NCBI RefSeq assembly: GCF_003854935.1
Contig: NZ_CP033969.1
Coordinates: forward strand, 3,224,001-3,288,000
Source of the DNA: Cupriavidus pauculus
GTDB lineage: Bacteria; Pseudomonadota; Gammaproteobacteria; Burkholderiales; Burkholderiaceae
Length of the DNA: 64,000 bases
Direction: 5' to 3'
Part shown: positions 1 through 9,100 of the stretch, one piece after another
Numbering within the stretch: the first letter of the stretch is position 1
Layout of the letters: every line of letters begins with the position of its first letter
The notes under the pieces: model-generated
Told to the model about the DNA's origin: nothing
Database searches by the model: none
Seen by the model: only the letters and a program-made list of their open reading frames with translations
Made by a program: the position numbers and the translations under genes

Positions 1-3000
1 GCCGGACGCACCTCGACCGGGGTCGTGGCCAGCGTGGCGTCGACCGTCACGTAGCCGGGATTCCGCCCCCCGCTGGCGGCGTCGAACACCGCGCGGCCAT
101 CGAACGTGAGCGCGTCGCCGGGCGTCGCCGGCACGCCCAGCTTCAGGTTCAGCGCGTGGCCGTCGGAAGGCAGGGCCGCCAGCGGGTTGCCCAGCGTGCT
201 GGCCTGCTCGCGCGCAAAGTCGGCATAGCCGGTTTCGTTGTACTGCGCGTACTTGCGCACCGTATCGGCCCCCGTGACGATCACGCGCGTGGGCTGGGCG
301 TCGCGCACGGCGCCATTGGCCACGCCCTGCACCGCCGACACCGCGTACGACCCGTTGCGCAGGGCCAGCACGCCCTGCTGGGCCAGGCTGGCCGTGCCGC
401 CCAGTTCCACGCGGAACGCGCCGGGCATCAGCGCATAGCTGGCCGGCATCAGCGTATAGGTGCCCGCCGGCAGGCCCGGCACGCCGGACGGCACCGTGAT
501 CTGGCGCCCCACGCCGGGAGCGTTGCGCGCGGCAGCATCCACCGGCGCGTAGGCGGCCTGCATGGACGGCACGATCGCATAGACCGCGTTGCCGGCATCG
601 CTGAACGTATTGGCCGGGCTGGCATTGGCCAGCGCCGTGTTCAGCACGTCCACCGATCCGCCGCGCCCGCTCACGAACGCCACGCCGCGCAGGTCGCCGC
701 CGCCCGAGAGGTCGAGCAGCGCGCCCTGTTGCACGTCGATATGCTGCCCGATGACGTTGATGGCGCTGTCGGCCAGCCTGACCTCCTGCGTGGTGCCATC
801 GGCCTTGCGGTACGTGTACGTGATGCCGTCCGTGGTGCCACCGTACGGCAGGCTCAGGCCGGCGCCGCTGACCGAGGTGATGCTGCCCGGCAGGAACGCC
901 ACCGTGTCGGTGACAAACGGCTTGTCGCCGATGGCCTCGCTGACGTTGCCCACGCCGATCTGGAGCTTGCCCAGCGGCGCGCGCAGCACGGCGCCCTGCC
1001 GCACGTCGGGCGCCTGGATCGTCAGGCTGCCGAACACCGCCAACGGTTGCGCCGGCGCGTCGGCCGTGGTCCGGCCCAGCGCGATGCGCTCGGTGGCGAA
1101 CAGCGATGCCGTGGCCGAGGACACCGGGTAGATCTGTGCCGCATCCAGCGTCAGCACGCGCGATGCGCGCAGCGCGCCGGCCAGCCGGATATCGCCCTGG
1201 CTCGTGAAGTCCACGCTGCCGAAGCCGGCACGCGCCACGGCCATCTGCCTGCCGTTGGCCAGCTGGACGTCGCCCGTCATGCCGGCGAGGTCGATCGTGC
1301 CCAGGTCGATCAGGCTGGCCCGCACCGACAGCGACGCGTCGGTCTCTGCCCGCGCGCGCTGGAGCTGTGGCTTCACCACCGGATAGGCCCGGCTGTCCGT
1401 GACGGTCGACGCGCGCGGTGCCGCATCCAGCGCCACGTACGGGGCCGACAGCGTCACGTGGGTGTCCGGCACGACCGCGCCCGCCAGCGACGCCGCGTCG
1501 ATCCAGCCAGCGCCGACATGCAGGCTCTGCCGCATCGCAAGGTCGACGCTGCCCACGAATCCCACCGCGTCCACCGATACCAGCGACAGGTCGTCGAAGC
1601 GCCCGGCCGCAATGCGGTCGACGCTGATCGCGCCGCGCCCCAGCGCGTACGGGGTGGACGCCTGGTCATGCTGGCTGACCAGCAGCTCGCGCGGCACACG
1701 CGCTGCGTCGGGCAGCGCCGTGTCGCGGTACAGCGGCGATTGCAGTTCGAGTGTCAGCGCCCCGCCGCGCGCGGTGGCGCCGCCGGCCGCCGCGGTCATC
1801 CGGCCGTCCAGCGTGAAGCCGCTGAAGCTGCGCACGGCGATGCGGCCGCCACCGCTCGCGGCGTCGTACACGGCCTGGAACATCGGATCGAGCCGGTTCG
1901 ATACCGCGCCCGTTGCCAGGCTTGCCGACGTGCCCGATGCATCGAGCACCGCGCCGGCGCGCACGATCACGAACGCATCGGACGACACCGGCGCCCGGGT
2001 GTCGTCCACCACGCCGCCCTCGCTGCCCAGCACGATGGCGCCGCCGTCGGGCACCACGCCGTAGGCGCGGCCATACTGGTCGCGCGCCGTGGCCGCGCGG
2101 GCGGCCACATCGAGCCGCGCATGGTCGTCAATCACGATGGCAAGGTCGCCCGGGGACGGATCGGCCTTGCCGCCGCCCGGCACCCGCGTATTGAGCACGG
2201 CGATGCTGCCGCCCGGCGCCACCAGCGTGCCATCCACGCGGATGCGGTCCTTGCCGTCCACGCGGATCGCGTGGCCCGCGTCCACCTGCAGCACGGTGCC
2301 CGTGCCGATGTCGATCCTGCCGCCCGACAGGTAGCCGCCCGCGTTGTCGTAGTACGCGGCCGAGCGCAGCGTCAGGTCGGCCCCGGCCCGTTGCGTCAGC
2401 ACGCCCCGGGCGGCATCTTCCAGGTATGCCGGCGGCAGCCAGCGCGCCATCGCACTGGCCGGATCGGTGCCGGTGGGCGCCTGGCGCGCCGCGTCGGTCA
2501 GCCGGTAGACCGGTCGCGTGACATCGAGCCGCGTGCCGTCCGCCACGGTCAGCGCGTTGAAGCCGTTGATGTCGTACACCCCGAAGCCGCTGGCGAACAG
2601 CGATGCCGGCAGCAGCAGTTCGCCGGGCCCGGCCGCTGACGCACCGCCGATGCGGACGGTGCCCGCCGACACCGCCAGCGTGCCGCCCGCGCCGGCCGCG
2701 TAGCCGCGTACGTCGCCATCCAGATGCAGCGTCGACGCCGGGTCGGGCGTCATGCCCGCCGCGCTGGCGCCGGGCGCGTTGGCGGCCAGCGTGACCGACC
2801 CGCCCCTGCCGCCGTGCAGCGATCCATCGGCCAGCACCGCGCCGCCGCCCGATGCGTCGACCACCGCGCCACGCGCCACGGTCACGTCGTGGGTGGAGCC
2901 GATGTCGACCGTGCCGCCATCGGCGAACGCCAGCGCCGCCGCGTCCGATCCATCGCGCAGCGCGTTGACCCACTTGCCGCGCACATCCAGCGTCACGTCC

Positions 3001-5672
3001 GGCCCGATCGTCGCGTACGCCTTGCCGTCGATGCCCAGCGGCGTCTCCGCAAACGTGCCGCTGCGCGCCAGCACGTTGCCCAGCCGGATGCTGCCCGCGC
3101 GGGCCGTGACGCTGGCGTTGACGTCGATATGGGGCGCCACCACCTTCAGCGCGCCGCCATCGGCCAGCGTGAGCGCACCGTCCACGCGGAACGTCGCACC
3201 CGTATAGACCTCGATGCCGCCGAGCCCGAAGCCCGAGAAGCGCGCGGCGTCCAGCCACGCGGTGCCGGTGCGCCCGGGCGCCAGCGCATCGTCGGCGGTC
3301 ATGCCGTCGGTGGCCGCGGCGCCGCCGGCCGTGAAACGCACGTCCACGGCCGGCTGCGTGCGCAGCGGCGCGTCGTTCTGGAAGTGGCCAAGCACGAACT
3401 GGCCGGCCTGCGCCGCCGTGTTCTGGGCGGCCTTGTAGCCGTCGGTGACGGCCGCATCGCGCCGCGCCACCTGGCGCTCGCCCTGCAGCACGTTGGCGTG
3501 GATGTCGCCTTCCAGCACGGCCGTGGGCGCATCGACGACGAGCCTGCCCGCGTCGCGCCCGGTCACGTAGCCGCGCTGCCACCGGTACGTCGGCGCCAGC
3601 GCGGTGTTGTAGAAGCGGTCGGTCACGCCCCAGCGCGCGTAGTCCACCTGGAAACCGTTGTAGAGCCCTTCGTAGAGCAGGTCGCCCGGCGCCGTGTTGG
3701 CGTCGTAGAAGCCGCCATCGCTGCCGCGCACCCAGCTCGTGCGCATGAAGCCGTCCGCGGTCACCACGGTGCCGCCCGCCAGGTTCACGCTCGATCCACG
3801 CTGCGTGACCACCTCCTTGCCTGCCAGCCGGACCGAGCCCCCCACGGCCGCCCATTCGCCGATCGTGTGGCCCGTGGTCCCCAGGTAGCCGCCCACTTCG
3901 AGCAGCCCGCCCGGCGTGTAGTAGCGGTCGGTGGCGTAGCCGCCGGTGCCGGCCGGCAGCAGCACGAGATCGCGCACGTCGACCCATACGTCCTGGCTGG
4001 TCAGCTTGCCGCTGTCGCGGCTGCCCGGCGCGTCGCGCTGCTCGTTGCCCTGCACGCTGACCTTGACGTTGTTGCCATCCATCGCCACCTTGACGGACGG
4101 CGCCCCCGCCACGTCCAGCCGCGCACCGTCGGCCACGAAGGCCCGGCCCGCCGCGCTGACCGCGATCTGGCCGCCCGTGGCCAGCGTCAGCGACTGGTTG
4201 TCGAACGTGACGTTGCCGCCCGAGACCACCTCCACGCGCGACTGGTCGCGGCGGTCCGGCGCCCGCGACAGGTTGTCGAACGCCGCTGGAATCGCCGTGC
4301 CCGCGATGCGCGCCTCGTCCTGGGTCTTCGATTCGGCGATCAGCGCGTCGCGCTGGCTGTCGAGCGCCGTGTCGGTGCTGTCCTCGATCAGCACGGCCGT
4401 CACGCTGCCCTTGCCCAGCGTCACGCGGCCGCTGGTATCGGCGGCCGAGTTCAGCAGGTGAATCGTGCCGCGCTGGCTGACCGACGTGGTGGACAGCGCC
4501 ACGCCGTCCTGCCGGACGTCGTGCCCGGCGAGCGTGATGTCGCCCCGTTCGGCCTGGATCACGCCGCGGTTGACCACCGTCCCCGCCACGCTGTCCGCCG
4601 CGCGCAGCACCGCCACCTCGTTGCCGCGCGTGGTGGACACCTGGTTGCTGTCCGAGCTGTAGCCGGGGCGCAGGATGAAGCTGTCGCCAGCGGCCAGTTG
4701 CGCCTGGCCGCGCGGCGTGGCGATCGTGCCGTCGTTGCGCACCTCGCCGCCCAGCAGCAGCGCGTACCCGCCGCCCTGCGTGACCGATGCCGGCGCGCGC
4801 GTGTTCAGTTGCGCGCCGGCCTCGACGATCAGCTTGCCGCTGGCGTCGGTAAAGCTTGGCGCGAACGTGCTGCCCGTGTTCGTGCTGTACAGGCCGTTGC
4901 CGCGAAACTGCGCGTCGCTCATGCGCGCCGCGGCGGCCACGAGGTTGCCCGTATCGACCTGGCTCGATCCCGAGAAGATCACGCCATTACGGTTCAGCAC
5001 CATGACCGTACCGGCGCCGCTGATCTGCCCCTGAATCTGGCTGGGACGCGCCTGCGGGTCGTTGACGCGGTTCAGCACGGCCCAGCTCGCCTGCTGGTCG
5101 AAATGCAGCGATGTGTTGCGCCCGACGTTGAACGTTTCCCAGTTCAGGATCGCGCGGTCGCTGGTCTGCCGCACGCCCACCAGCACGCGGCCGGTGGCGG
5201 GATCGATGGTCTGCGTGGGGCCGTCGGCACCGCTCCAGCCGGCCGTGGCCGCGTTGGTATCGACCTTGAGCCCGCCTTCGCCCAGGCCGTCCGGCACGCC
5301 GCCGGCCGCGCGCAGCGCCGCCTCGCGCGCCTTGCGCTGGGCCTCGGCCGCCGCCGCGGCGGCCTGCGCCACCTGCCCCAGGTTGGCGATCGACAAGCGC
5401 GTCTGCGCGTTGATCTGCTGGATCTGCTGCGGCGTGAGCGTGGCGCCCCATTGCGTCATCGTGCCGATGCGCGCGGCATCGGCCGCTGCCTGCTGGCCGG
5501 CCTGCTGGCGGATCCACGCGCCGTTGAAGGCCGGGCCCGCGGCCGTGGCCTGCGCGGACCACGCGGCCAGCACGACGGCCATCGCCTGCGCCAGCGGACG
5601 CGGCACGCCTCGCCATGCGGTGGCGCGCGCGCGGGCGCGGACTTGCGGGGTGGGCTTGAGCAGGGGATTCAT
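1..5672 (-). CDS. Filamentous haemagglutinin-family TpsA exoprotein, N-terminal part (3' end outside window)
   Basis: Large secreted adhesin or exoprotein of the two-partner secretion type, exported through a TpsB/FhaC-like pore. The frame opens at ATG 5672 and stays open for 1890 codons to the window edge, so the C-terminus is missing. The start is Arg-rich and followed by a hydrophobic stretch (about residues 28-45) that fits an extended signal peptide. An Ala/Glu/Gln-rich helical segment comes next, then the haemagglutination-activity (TPS) domain with motifs RAILNWETFNVG and NRNGVIFSG near residues 150-200. The rest is Gly/Ala/Val/Asp-rich, as expected for a right-handed beta-helix. Overall style resembles long FHA proteins that carry a DUF3739 C-terminus, but that part lies outside. 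No TpsB partner is in the window. It is separate from the cdiA of the 41-64 kb region. Confidence 0.9.
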   Translation of the reverse strand, partial: MNPLLKPTPQVRARARATAWRGVPRPLAQAMAVVLAAWSAQATAAGPAFNGAWIRQQAGQQAAADAARIGTMTQWGATLTPQQIQQINAQTRLSIANLGQVAQAAAAAAEAQRKAREAALRAAGGVPDGLGEGGLKVDTNAATAGWSGADGPTQTIDPATGRVLVGVRQTSDRAILNWETFNVGRNTSLHFDQQASWAVLNRVNDPQARPSQIQGQISGAGTVMVLNRNGVIFSGSSQVDTGNLVAAAARMSDAQFRGNGLYSTNTGSTFAPSFTDASGKLIVEAGAQLNTRAPASVTQGGGYALLLGGEVRNDGTIATPRGQAQLAAGDSFILRPGYSSDSNQVSTTRGNEVAVLRAADSVAGTVVNRGVIQAERGDITLAGHDVRQDGVALSTTSVSQRGTIHLLNSAADTSGRVTLGKGSVTAVLIEDSTDTALDSQRDALIAESKTQDEARIAGTAIPAAFDNLSRAPDRRDQSRVEVVSGGNVTFDNQSLTLATGGQIAVSAAGRAFVADGARLDVAGAPSVKVAMDGNNVKVSVQGNEQRDAPGSRDSGKLTSQDVWVDVRDLVLLPAGTGGYATDRYYTPGGLLEVGGYLGTTGHTIGEWAAVGGSVRLAGKEVVTQRGSSVNLAGGTVVTADGFMRTSWVRGSDGGFYDANTAPGDLLYEGLYNGFQVDYARWGVTDRFYNTALAPTYRWQRGYVTGRDAGRLVVDAPTAVLEGDIHANVLQGERQVARRDAAVTDGYKAAQNTAAQAGQFVLGHFQNDAPLRTQPAVDVRFTAGGAAATDGMTADDALAPGRTGTAWLDAARFSGFGLGGIEVYTGATFRVDGALTLADGGALKVVAPHIDVNASVTARAGSIRLGNVLARSGTFAETPLGIDGKAYATIGPDVTLDVRGKWVNALRDGSDAAALAFADGGTVDIGSTHDVTVARGAVVDASGGGAVLADGSLHGGRGGSVTLAANAPGASAAGMTPDPASTLHLDGDVRGYAAGAGGTLAVSAGTVRIGGASAAGPGELLLPASLFASGFGVYDINGFNALTVADGTRLDVTRPVYRLTDAARQAPTGTDPASAMARWLPPAYLEDAARGVLTQRAGADLTLRSAAYYDNAGGYLSGGRIDIGTGTVLQVDAGHAIRVDGKDRIRVDGTLVAPGGSIAVLNTRVPGGGKADPSPGDLAIVIDDHARLDVAARAATARDQYGRAYGVVPDGGAIVLGSEGGVVDDTRAPVSSDAFVIVRAGAVLDASGTSASLATGAVSNRLDPMFQAVYDAASGGGRIAVRSFSGFTLDGRMTAAAGGATARGGALTLELQSPLYRDTALPDAARVPRELLVSQHDQASTPYALGRGAISVDRIAAGRFDDLSLVSVDAVGFVGSVDLAMRQSLHVGAGWIDAASLAGAVVPDTHVTLSAPYVALDAAPRASTVTDSRAYPVVKPQLQRARAETDASLSVRASLIDLGTIDLAGMTGDVQLANGRQMAVARAGFGSVDFTSQGDIRLAGALRASRVLTLDAAQIYPVSSATASLFATERIALGRTTADAPAQPLAVFGSLTIQAPDVRQGAVLRAPLGKLQIGVGNVSEAIGDKPFVTDTVAFLPGSITSVSGAGLSLPYGGTTDGITYTYRKADGTTQEVRLADSAINVIGQHIDVQQGALLDLSGGGDLRGVAFVSGRGGSVDVLNTALANASPANTFSDAGNAVYAIVPSMQAAYAPVDAAARNAPGVGRQITVPSGVPGLPAGTYTLMPASYALMPGAFRVELGGTASLAQQGVLALRNGSYAVSAVQGVANGAVRDAQPTRVIVTGADTVRKYAQYNETGYADFAREQASTLGNPLAALPSDGHALNLKLGVPATPGDALTFDGRAVFDAASGGRNPGYVTVDATLATTPVEVRP

Positions 5673-5978
5673 CGCCGGGTACGGGGTCGCTTCAAAATCG
5701 CGGCAGCTTGCAGACCACCGGTGACGCGTTCGTGAACGGAAATAGGCAGATTTGCCGGAAGCCGCGCGCCGCAAGGGCTGGCGGCACGCGCCTGGGCGCG
5801 CGGCCGTGGCGCGCCGGCCACGCCGGCCTGCGCAGATTCTGTCGCAATCGATTCATGCAGGCGCAGCGGGCCGGGTGACGCGCGATCTACGGAGATTTCG
5901 CCATATCCGAGACGCGAAGCGTGCCTAGCATCCGACCTCGCCCCAAGGTCGGGGCCTCGCACAACTCACTTCGTCTCC
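5673..5978. promoter_or_regulatory. Divergent intergenic region between FHA gene and capsule operon
   Basis: About 306 bp without a convincing gene; it must hold the promoters for the leftward FHA gene and the rightward capsule operon. An inverted repeat CCGACCT / AGGTCGG lies at 5932-5952, 26 bases before the kpsC start, and could form a small leader hairpin. I see no clear -35/-10 pair or JUMPstart-like element. Confidence 0.4.
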
Positions 5979-7841
5979 ATGTCATCGCGCCCGCTGCCAC
6001 TGCCTGAAGCACACAACCCAGTCGCCCAGTCCAACGGGCTGCGCCGTGCCCCGGGCGTGCTGACGGCGCCGGACTTCGAGTGGCGCGGCCCCCCGCTCAG
6101 CGAGACGCGGCTGGCGCGCGACGCGGGCGCGCCCGGCTGGATCGACACGGCACTCGACGCCATGCCCGAAGCCAACGGCCACGGCGGCCACGCGCTGATC
6201 CAGGCCGTGGTCAAGGCGCGCGTGGGCGGCACGTTCTGGGGCACGGACCCCGCCGCGGCGCTGGCCGAAGCGGGAGACCGTCCGCTGGCGCTGCTGCGCC
6301 CCGGCAACCTGCGCCAGGCCGCGCAAATGCTGGCGCTGGCGCAGGGCTGGAACCTGCTGCCGTGCCTGGTGATGCCCACCACGGCGCACTGGAAGAGCAC
6401 GCTGCACACGCAGTTGCAGGCGCAGGGCGGCATCCTGCTGCACGATCCCGTGGACCCGTGGCCGCTGCTCGACCGCTGCGCGCGCGTGATCGTCGACGGC
6501 AACGACACGGTCGGCTTCCTGGCGCTGCTGGCCGGCAAGCCCGTGACCTGCGTGCAGACCGGCTACCTGTCCGGACGCGGGCTCACGCATGACGTGGGAC
6601 TCACCGAGCGCAAGGCGCCGCGGTCTCTGGCGCAACTGGCCGAGGCGGTGCTGCGCGACGGCACGCGCTACATCGACCCGTTCACCGGCAAGCCGTGCGA
6701 CTGCGACGCGGTCATCGAGCTGCTGCACTTCTGGCGCGCGTTCTGCCACCAGAACCGCGAGGTGGCCTGCTGCACCGGCATGGCGCTCTGGAAGCGGCGC
6801 GACATCACGCGCTTCTTTCACAATGGCGCGCGCCCGGTGCCCTTCTTTGCCGGATCGCGCCGGCCCGCGCAGTTTGCCCGGCGGCAGCGCGGCGCGGTGG
6901 CCGTGTGGGCCACGCGCGAGACGCTGGAACTGGCCGTGGAAGCCAGCGAGGCGCGCGTGCCGCTGTATCGCGTGGAAGACGGCTTCATCCGGTCGCGCGG
7001 CCTGGGCAGCGACCTGTATCCGCCAATGTCGATCGTGGTGGACCGGCGCGGCATGTACTACGACCCCACCAGCGGCAGCGACCTTGAAGTGCTGCTGGCC
7101 GACACCACGTTCACGCCGGCGCTGCTGCGCCGCGCACGCAACCTGCGGCGCATGCTGGTCACGCACCGCATCACCAAGTACGGCAGCGGCCATGCCGACG
7201 CCCCGCTGCCGCCGCTGCCGGCGGGGCGGCGTTGCGTGCTGGTGCCCGGCCAGGTGACCGACGACGCATCGCTGCGGCTCGGCGGCGCCGGCATCGCCAG
7301 CAACCTGGAACTGCTGCGCCGCGTGCGCGCGGTGGAGCCTGACGCCTACATCGTCTTCAAGCCCCACCCCGACGTGGAGGCCGGCCACCGCCCCGGCGTG
7401 GTCAGCGACGAGGACGCGCTGCGCCATGCCGATATGGTCGCGCGTGGCACGTCCCTGGCACGCTGGCTCGATGCGGCCGACGCCGTGCACGCGCTGACGT
7501 CGCTGGCCGGCTTCGAGGCGCTGCTGCGCGGCCGCGAAGTCATCGTGCACGGCCAGCCGTTCTACGCAGGCTGGGGCCTGACGCGCGACATGGCGCCGAT
7601 GGCGTGGCGCCGGCGCACGCTGACGCTCGACGAACTGGTGGCCGGCACGCTGCTGCTGTACCCGCGCTACCTCGACCCCGAGACCGGCCTGCCCTGCCCG
7701 CCCGAGGTGCTGGTGCAGCGCTTTGCCGAGCGGGGCCGCCGCAAGCACGCGCCCGTGCTGTCGCGCCTGCGCCAGTGGCAGGGCCGGCTGCGGCGCGCCA
7801 TATGGGCCATGCAGGGGCGCCTGCTGGGGGCGTGGTCGTGA
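5979..7841 (+). CDS. kpsC: Capsule polysaccharide modification protein KpsC (beta-Kdo transferase family)
   Basis: KpsC-family glycosyltransferase (620 aa), which in group 2 capsule systems builds the beta-Kdo linker on the phosphatidylglycerol anchor. The C-terminal glycosyltransferase domain (about 265-570) is complete: EDGFIRSRGLGSD at 333-345, YYDP, a VPGQVTDDAS motif, KPHPDV, and SLAGFEALLRG followed by GQPFYAGWGLT. The N-terminal half (1-245) is shorter than in classical two-domain KpsC (about 675 aa): it keeps the terminal GKPVTCVQTGY and YIDPFTG signatures of the first domain but has no first EDGF(V/L)RS motif. First gene of the operon; its TGA overlaps the kpsS start (GTGA at 7838). 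Start ATG 5979 is the only sensible one before the conserved region. The family is certain; whether both transferase activities remain is open. Confidence 0.9.
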   Translation: MSSRPLPLPEAHNPVAQSNGLRRAPGVLTAPDFEWRGPPLSETRLARDAGAPGWIDTALDAMPEANGHGGHALIQAVVKARVGGTFWGTDPAAALAEAGDRPLALLRPGNLRQAAQMLALAQGWNLLPCLVMPTTAHWKSTLHTQLQAQGGILLHDPVDPWPLLDRCARVIVDGNDTVGFLALLAGKPVTCVQTGYLSGRGLTHDVGLTERKAPRSLAQLAEAVLRDGTRYIDPFTGKPCDCDAVIELLHFWRAFCHQNREVACCTGMALWKRRDITRFFHNGARPVPFFAGSRRPAQFARRQRGAVAVWATRETLELAVEASEARVPLYRVEDGFIRSRGLGSDLYPPMSIVVDRRGMYYDPTSGSDLEVLLADTTFTPALLRRARNLRRMLVTHRITKYGSGHADAPLPPLPAGRRCVLVPGQVTDDASLRLGGAGIASNLELLRRVRAVEPDAYIVFKPHPDVEAGHRPGVVSDEDALRHADMVARGTSLARWLDAADAVHALTSLAGFEALLRGREVIVHGQPFYAGWGLTRDMAPMAWRRRTLTLDELVAGTLLLYPRYLDPETGLPCPPEVLVQRFAERGRRKHAPVLSRLRQWQGRLRRAIWAMQGRLLGAWS

Positions 7842-9100
7842 CCGCCGGCGCGCCGCGCACCTTCCTGTTCCTGCAGGGGCCGCCCGGGGCGTTCTTCAGC
7901 CGCTTGGGCGCCGCGCTGCGGGCCGCGCGGCATGGCGTGCACCGCATCAACTTCCATGGCGGCGACGCGCTGGACTGGCGCGCCGGCCCCGCGCTGGCGT
8001 GGCGCGGCCGCGACCATCGCTGGCCGGACTGGCTGGCGGCGCAACTGGCACGGCTGGGCGTGACCGATCTGGTGCTGTTCGGCGACTGCCGTCCGTTGCA
8101 TCGCGCGGCCATTGGCGTGGCGCACCGCCATGGCGCGCGCGTGCATGTGTTCGAGGAAGGCTACCTGCGTCCGGACTGGATCACGCTGGAGCGCGACGGC
8201 GTGAACGGCCATTCCACGCTGCCGCGCGACGCGGCCTGGTTTCTGGCCCAGGCACGCGGCCTGCCCGCGCCGCCGCCGCATGCGCCGATCCCCGGCAACT
8301 TTGGCGCGCGCGCACGGGCGGCGCTGGGGTACTACCTGGCCGCGTACTGTTCCTGGCCCGCGTATCCGCACTACACCACGCATCGCGGCTGCCATCCGGC
8401 GCGCGAACTGGCCGGCTGGGCGCTGCGCCTGACCCGGCGCCGGCGCGCGGCACGGCAGGCGGCACAGGCCACCGCGCGGCTGGCGGGGCAGCCGTACTTC
8501 CTGTTTCCGCTGCAGCTCGACTCCGATTTCCAGTTGCGCGTGCATTCGCCGTTCGGCGGGCTGGCCGATGCGCTGGCGCGCGTCATCGACGACTTCGCGC
8601 GCCACGCACCGGCCGGCTACCTGCTGGCGATCAAGTCGCATCCGCTCGACAATGGCGTGACCGACTGGCACGGCGTGGCAATGCGCCAGGCCCGACGCGC
8701 CGGCATGGATGGGCGGCTGGTCTGGATCGACGGCGGCGACCTCGACCTGCTGGCGCGCCACGCGTGCGGCATGGTCACCGTCAACAGCACCAGCGGCACG
8801 CTGGCGCTGGCCGCCGGCGTGCCCGTGCGCGTGCTGGGCACGGCAGTCTACGACCTGCCCGGCCTGACCGACCCGCAGCCGCTGGCCACGTTCTGGCAGG
8901 CGCCGTGCGCGCCCGACGCGGCGCTGTTCGATGCGTTCCGCCGCGTGCTGGGCCACCGCTGCCTGCTGCACGGCGGCTTTCACAACGCGGCGGCCATCGG
9001 CCTGTTGATCGGACCGGTATGCCGGCGGCTGCTGGGCGCCGCCGAGCCGGCCGATACCGCAGCGCCGGCGCCTGCGGCGCTTGCTGGAGCCATCGCATGA
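7838..9100 (+). CDS. kpsS: Capsule polysaccharide export/linker protein KpsS
   Basis: KpsS-family Kdo transferase (420 aa) that adds the first beta-Kdo residue to the lipid anchor of ABC-exported capsules, acting at the inner face of the membrane with KpsC. The start is taken as GTG 7838, which overlaps the kpsC stop by GTGA; upstream in-frame codons lie within kpsC and look non-native. Motifs: FLQGPPGAFFSRLG near the N-terminus, LVLFGDCRPLH, VFEEGYLRPDWITLE, SHPLDNG, and VTVNSTSGTLALAAGVPV. Length matches the family (about 390-420 aa). Its TGA overlaps the next ATG (ATGA at 9097), indicating translational coupling. Confidence 0.9.
   Translation: MTAGAPRTFLFLQGPPGAFFSRLGAALRAARHGVHRINFHGGDALDWRAGPALAWRGRDHRWPDWLAAQLARLGVTDLVLFGDCRPLHRAAIGVAHRHGARVHVFEEGYLRPDWITLERDGVNGHSTLPRDAAWFLAQARGLPAPPPHAPIPGNFGARARAALGYYLAAYCSWPAYPHYTTHRGCHPARELAGWALRLTRRRRAARQAAQATARLAGQPYFLFPLQLDSDFQLRVHSPFGGLADALARVIDDFARHAPAGYLLAIKSHPLDNGVTDWHGVAMRQARRAGMDGRLVWIDGGDLDLLARHACGMVTVNSTSGTLALAAGVPVRVLGTAVYDLPGLTDPQPLATFWQAPCAPDAALFDAFRRVLGHRCLLHGGFHNAAAIGLLIGPVCRRLLGAAEPADTAAPAPAALAGAIA

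Noticed and set aside
156-5735. Very long Arg/His/Gly-rich open frames on the plus strand (for example 156-2639 and 2724-5735).
   Set aside because: They are antisense shadows of the high-GC FHA gene; composition is dominated by Arg, Gln, His and Ala with no domain, and the minus frame has the clear TPS motif.
7604-7837. In-frame upstream extension of kpsS.
   Set aside because: It overlaps kpsC in another frame, has shadow-type composition, and the GTGA overlap gives a better start.
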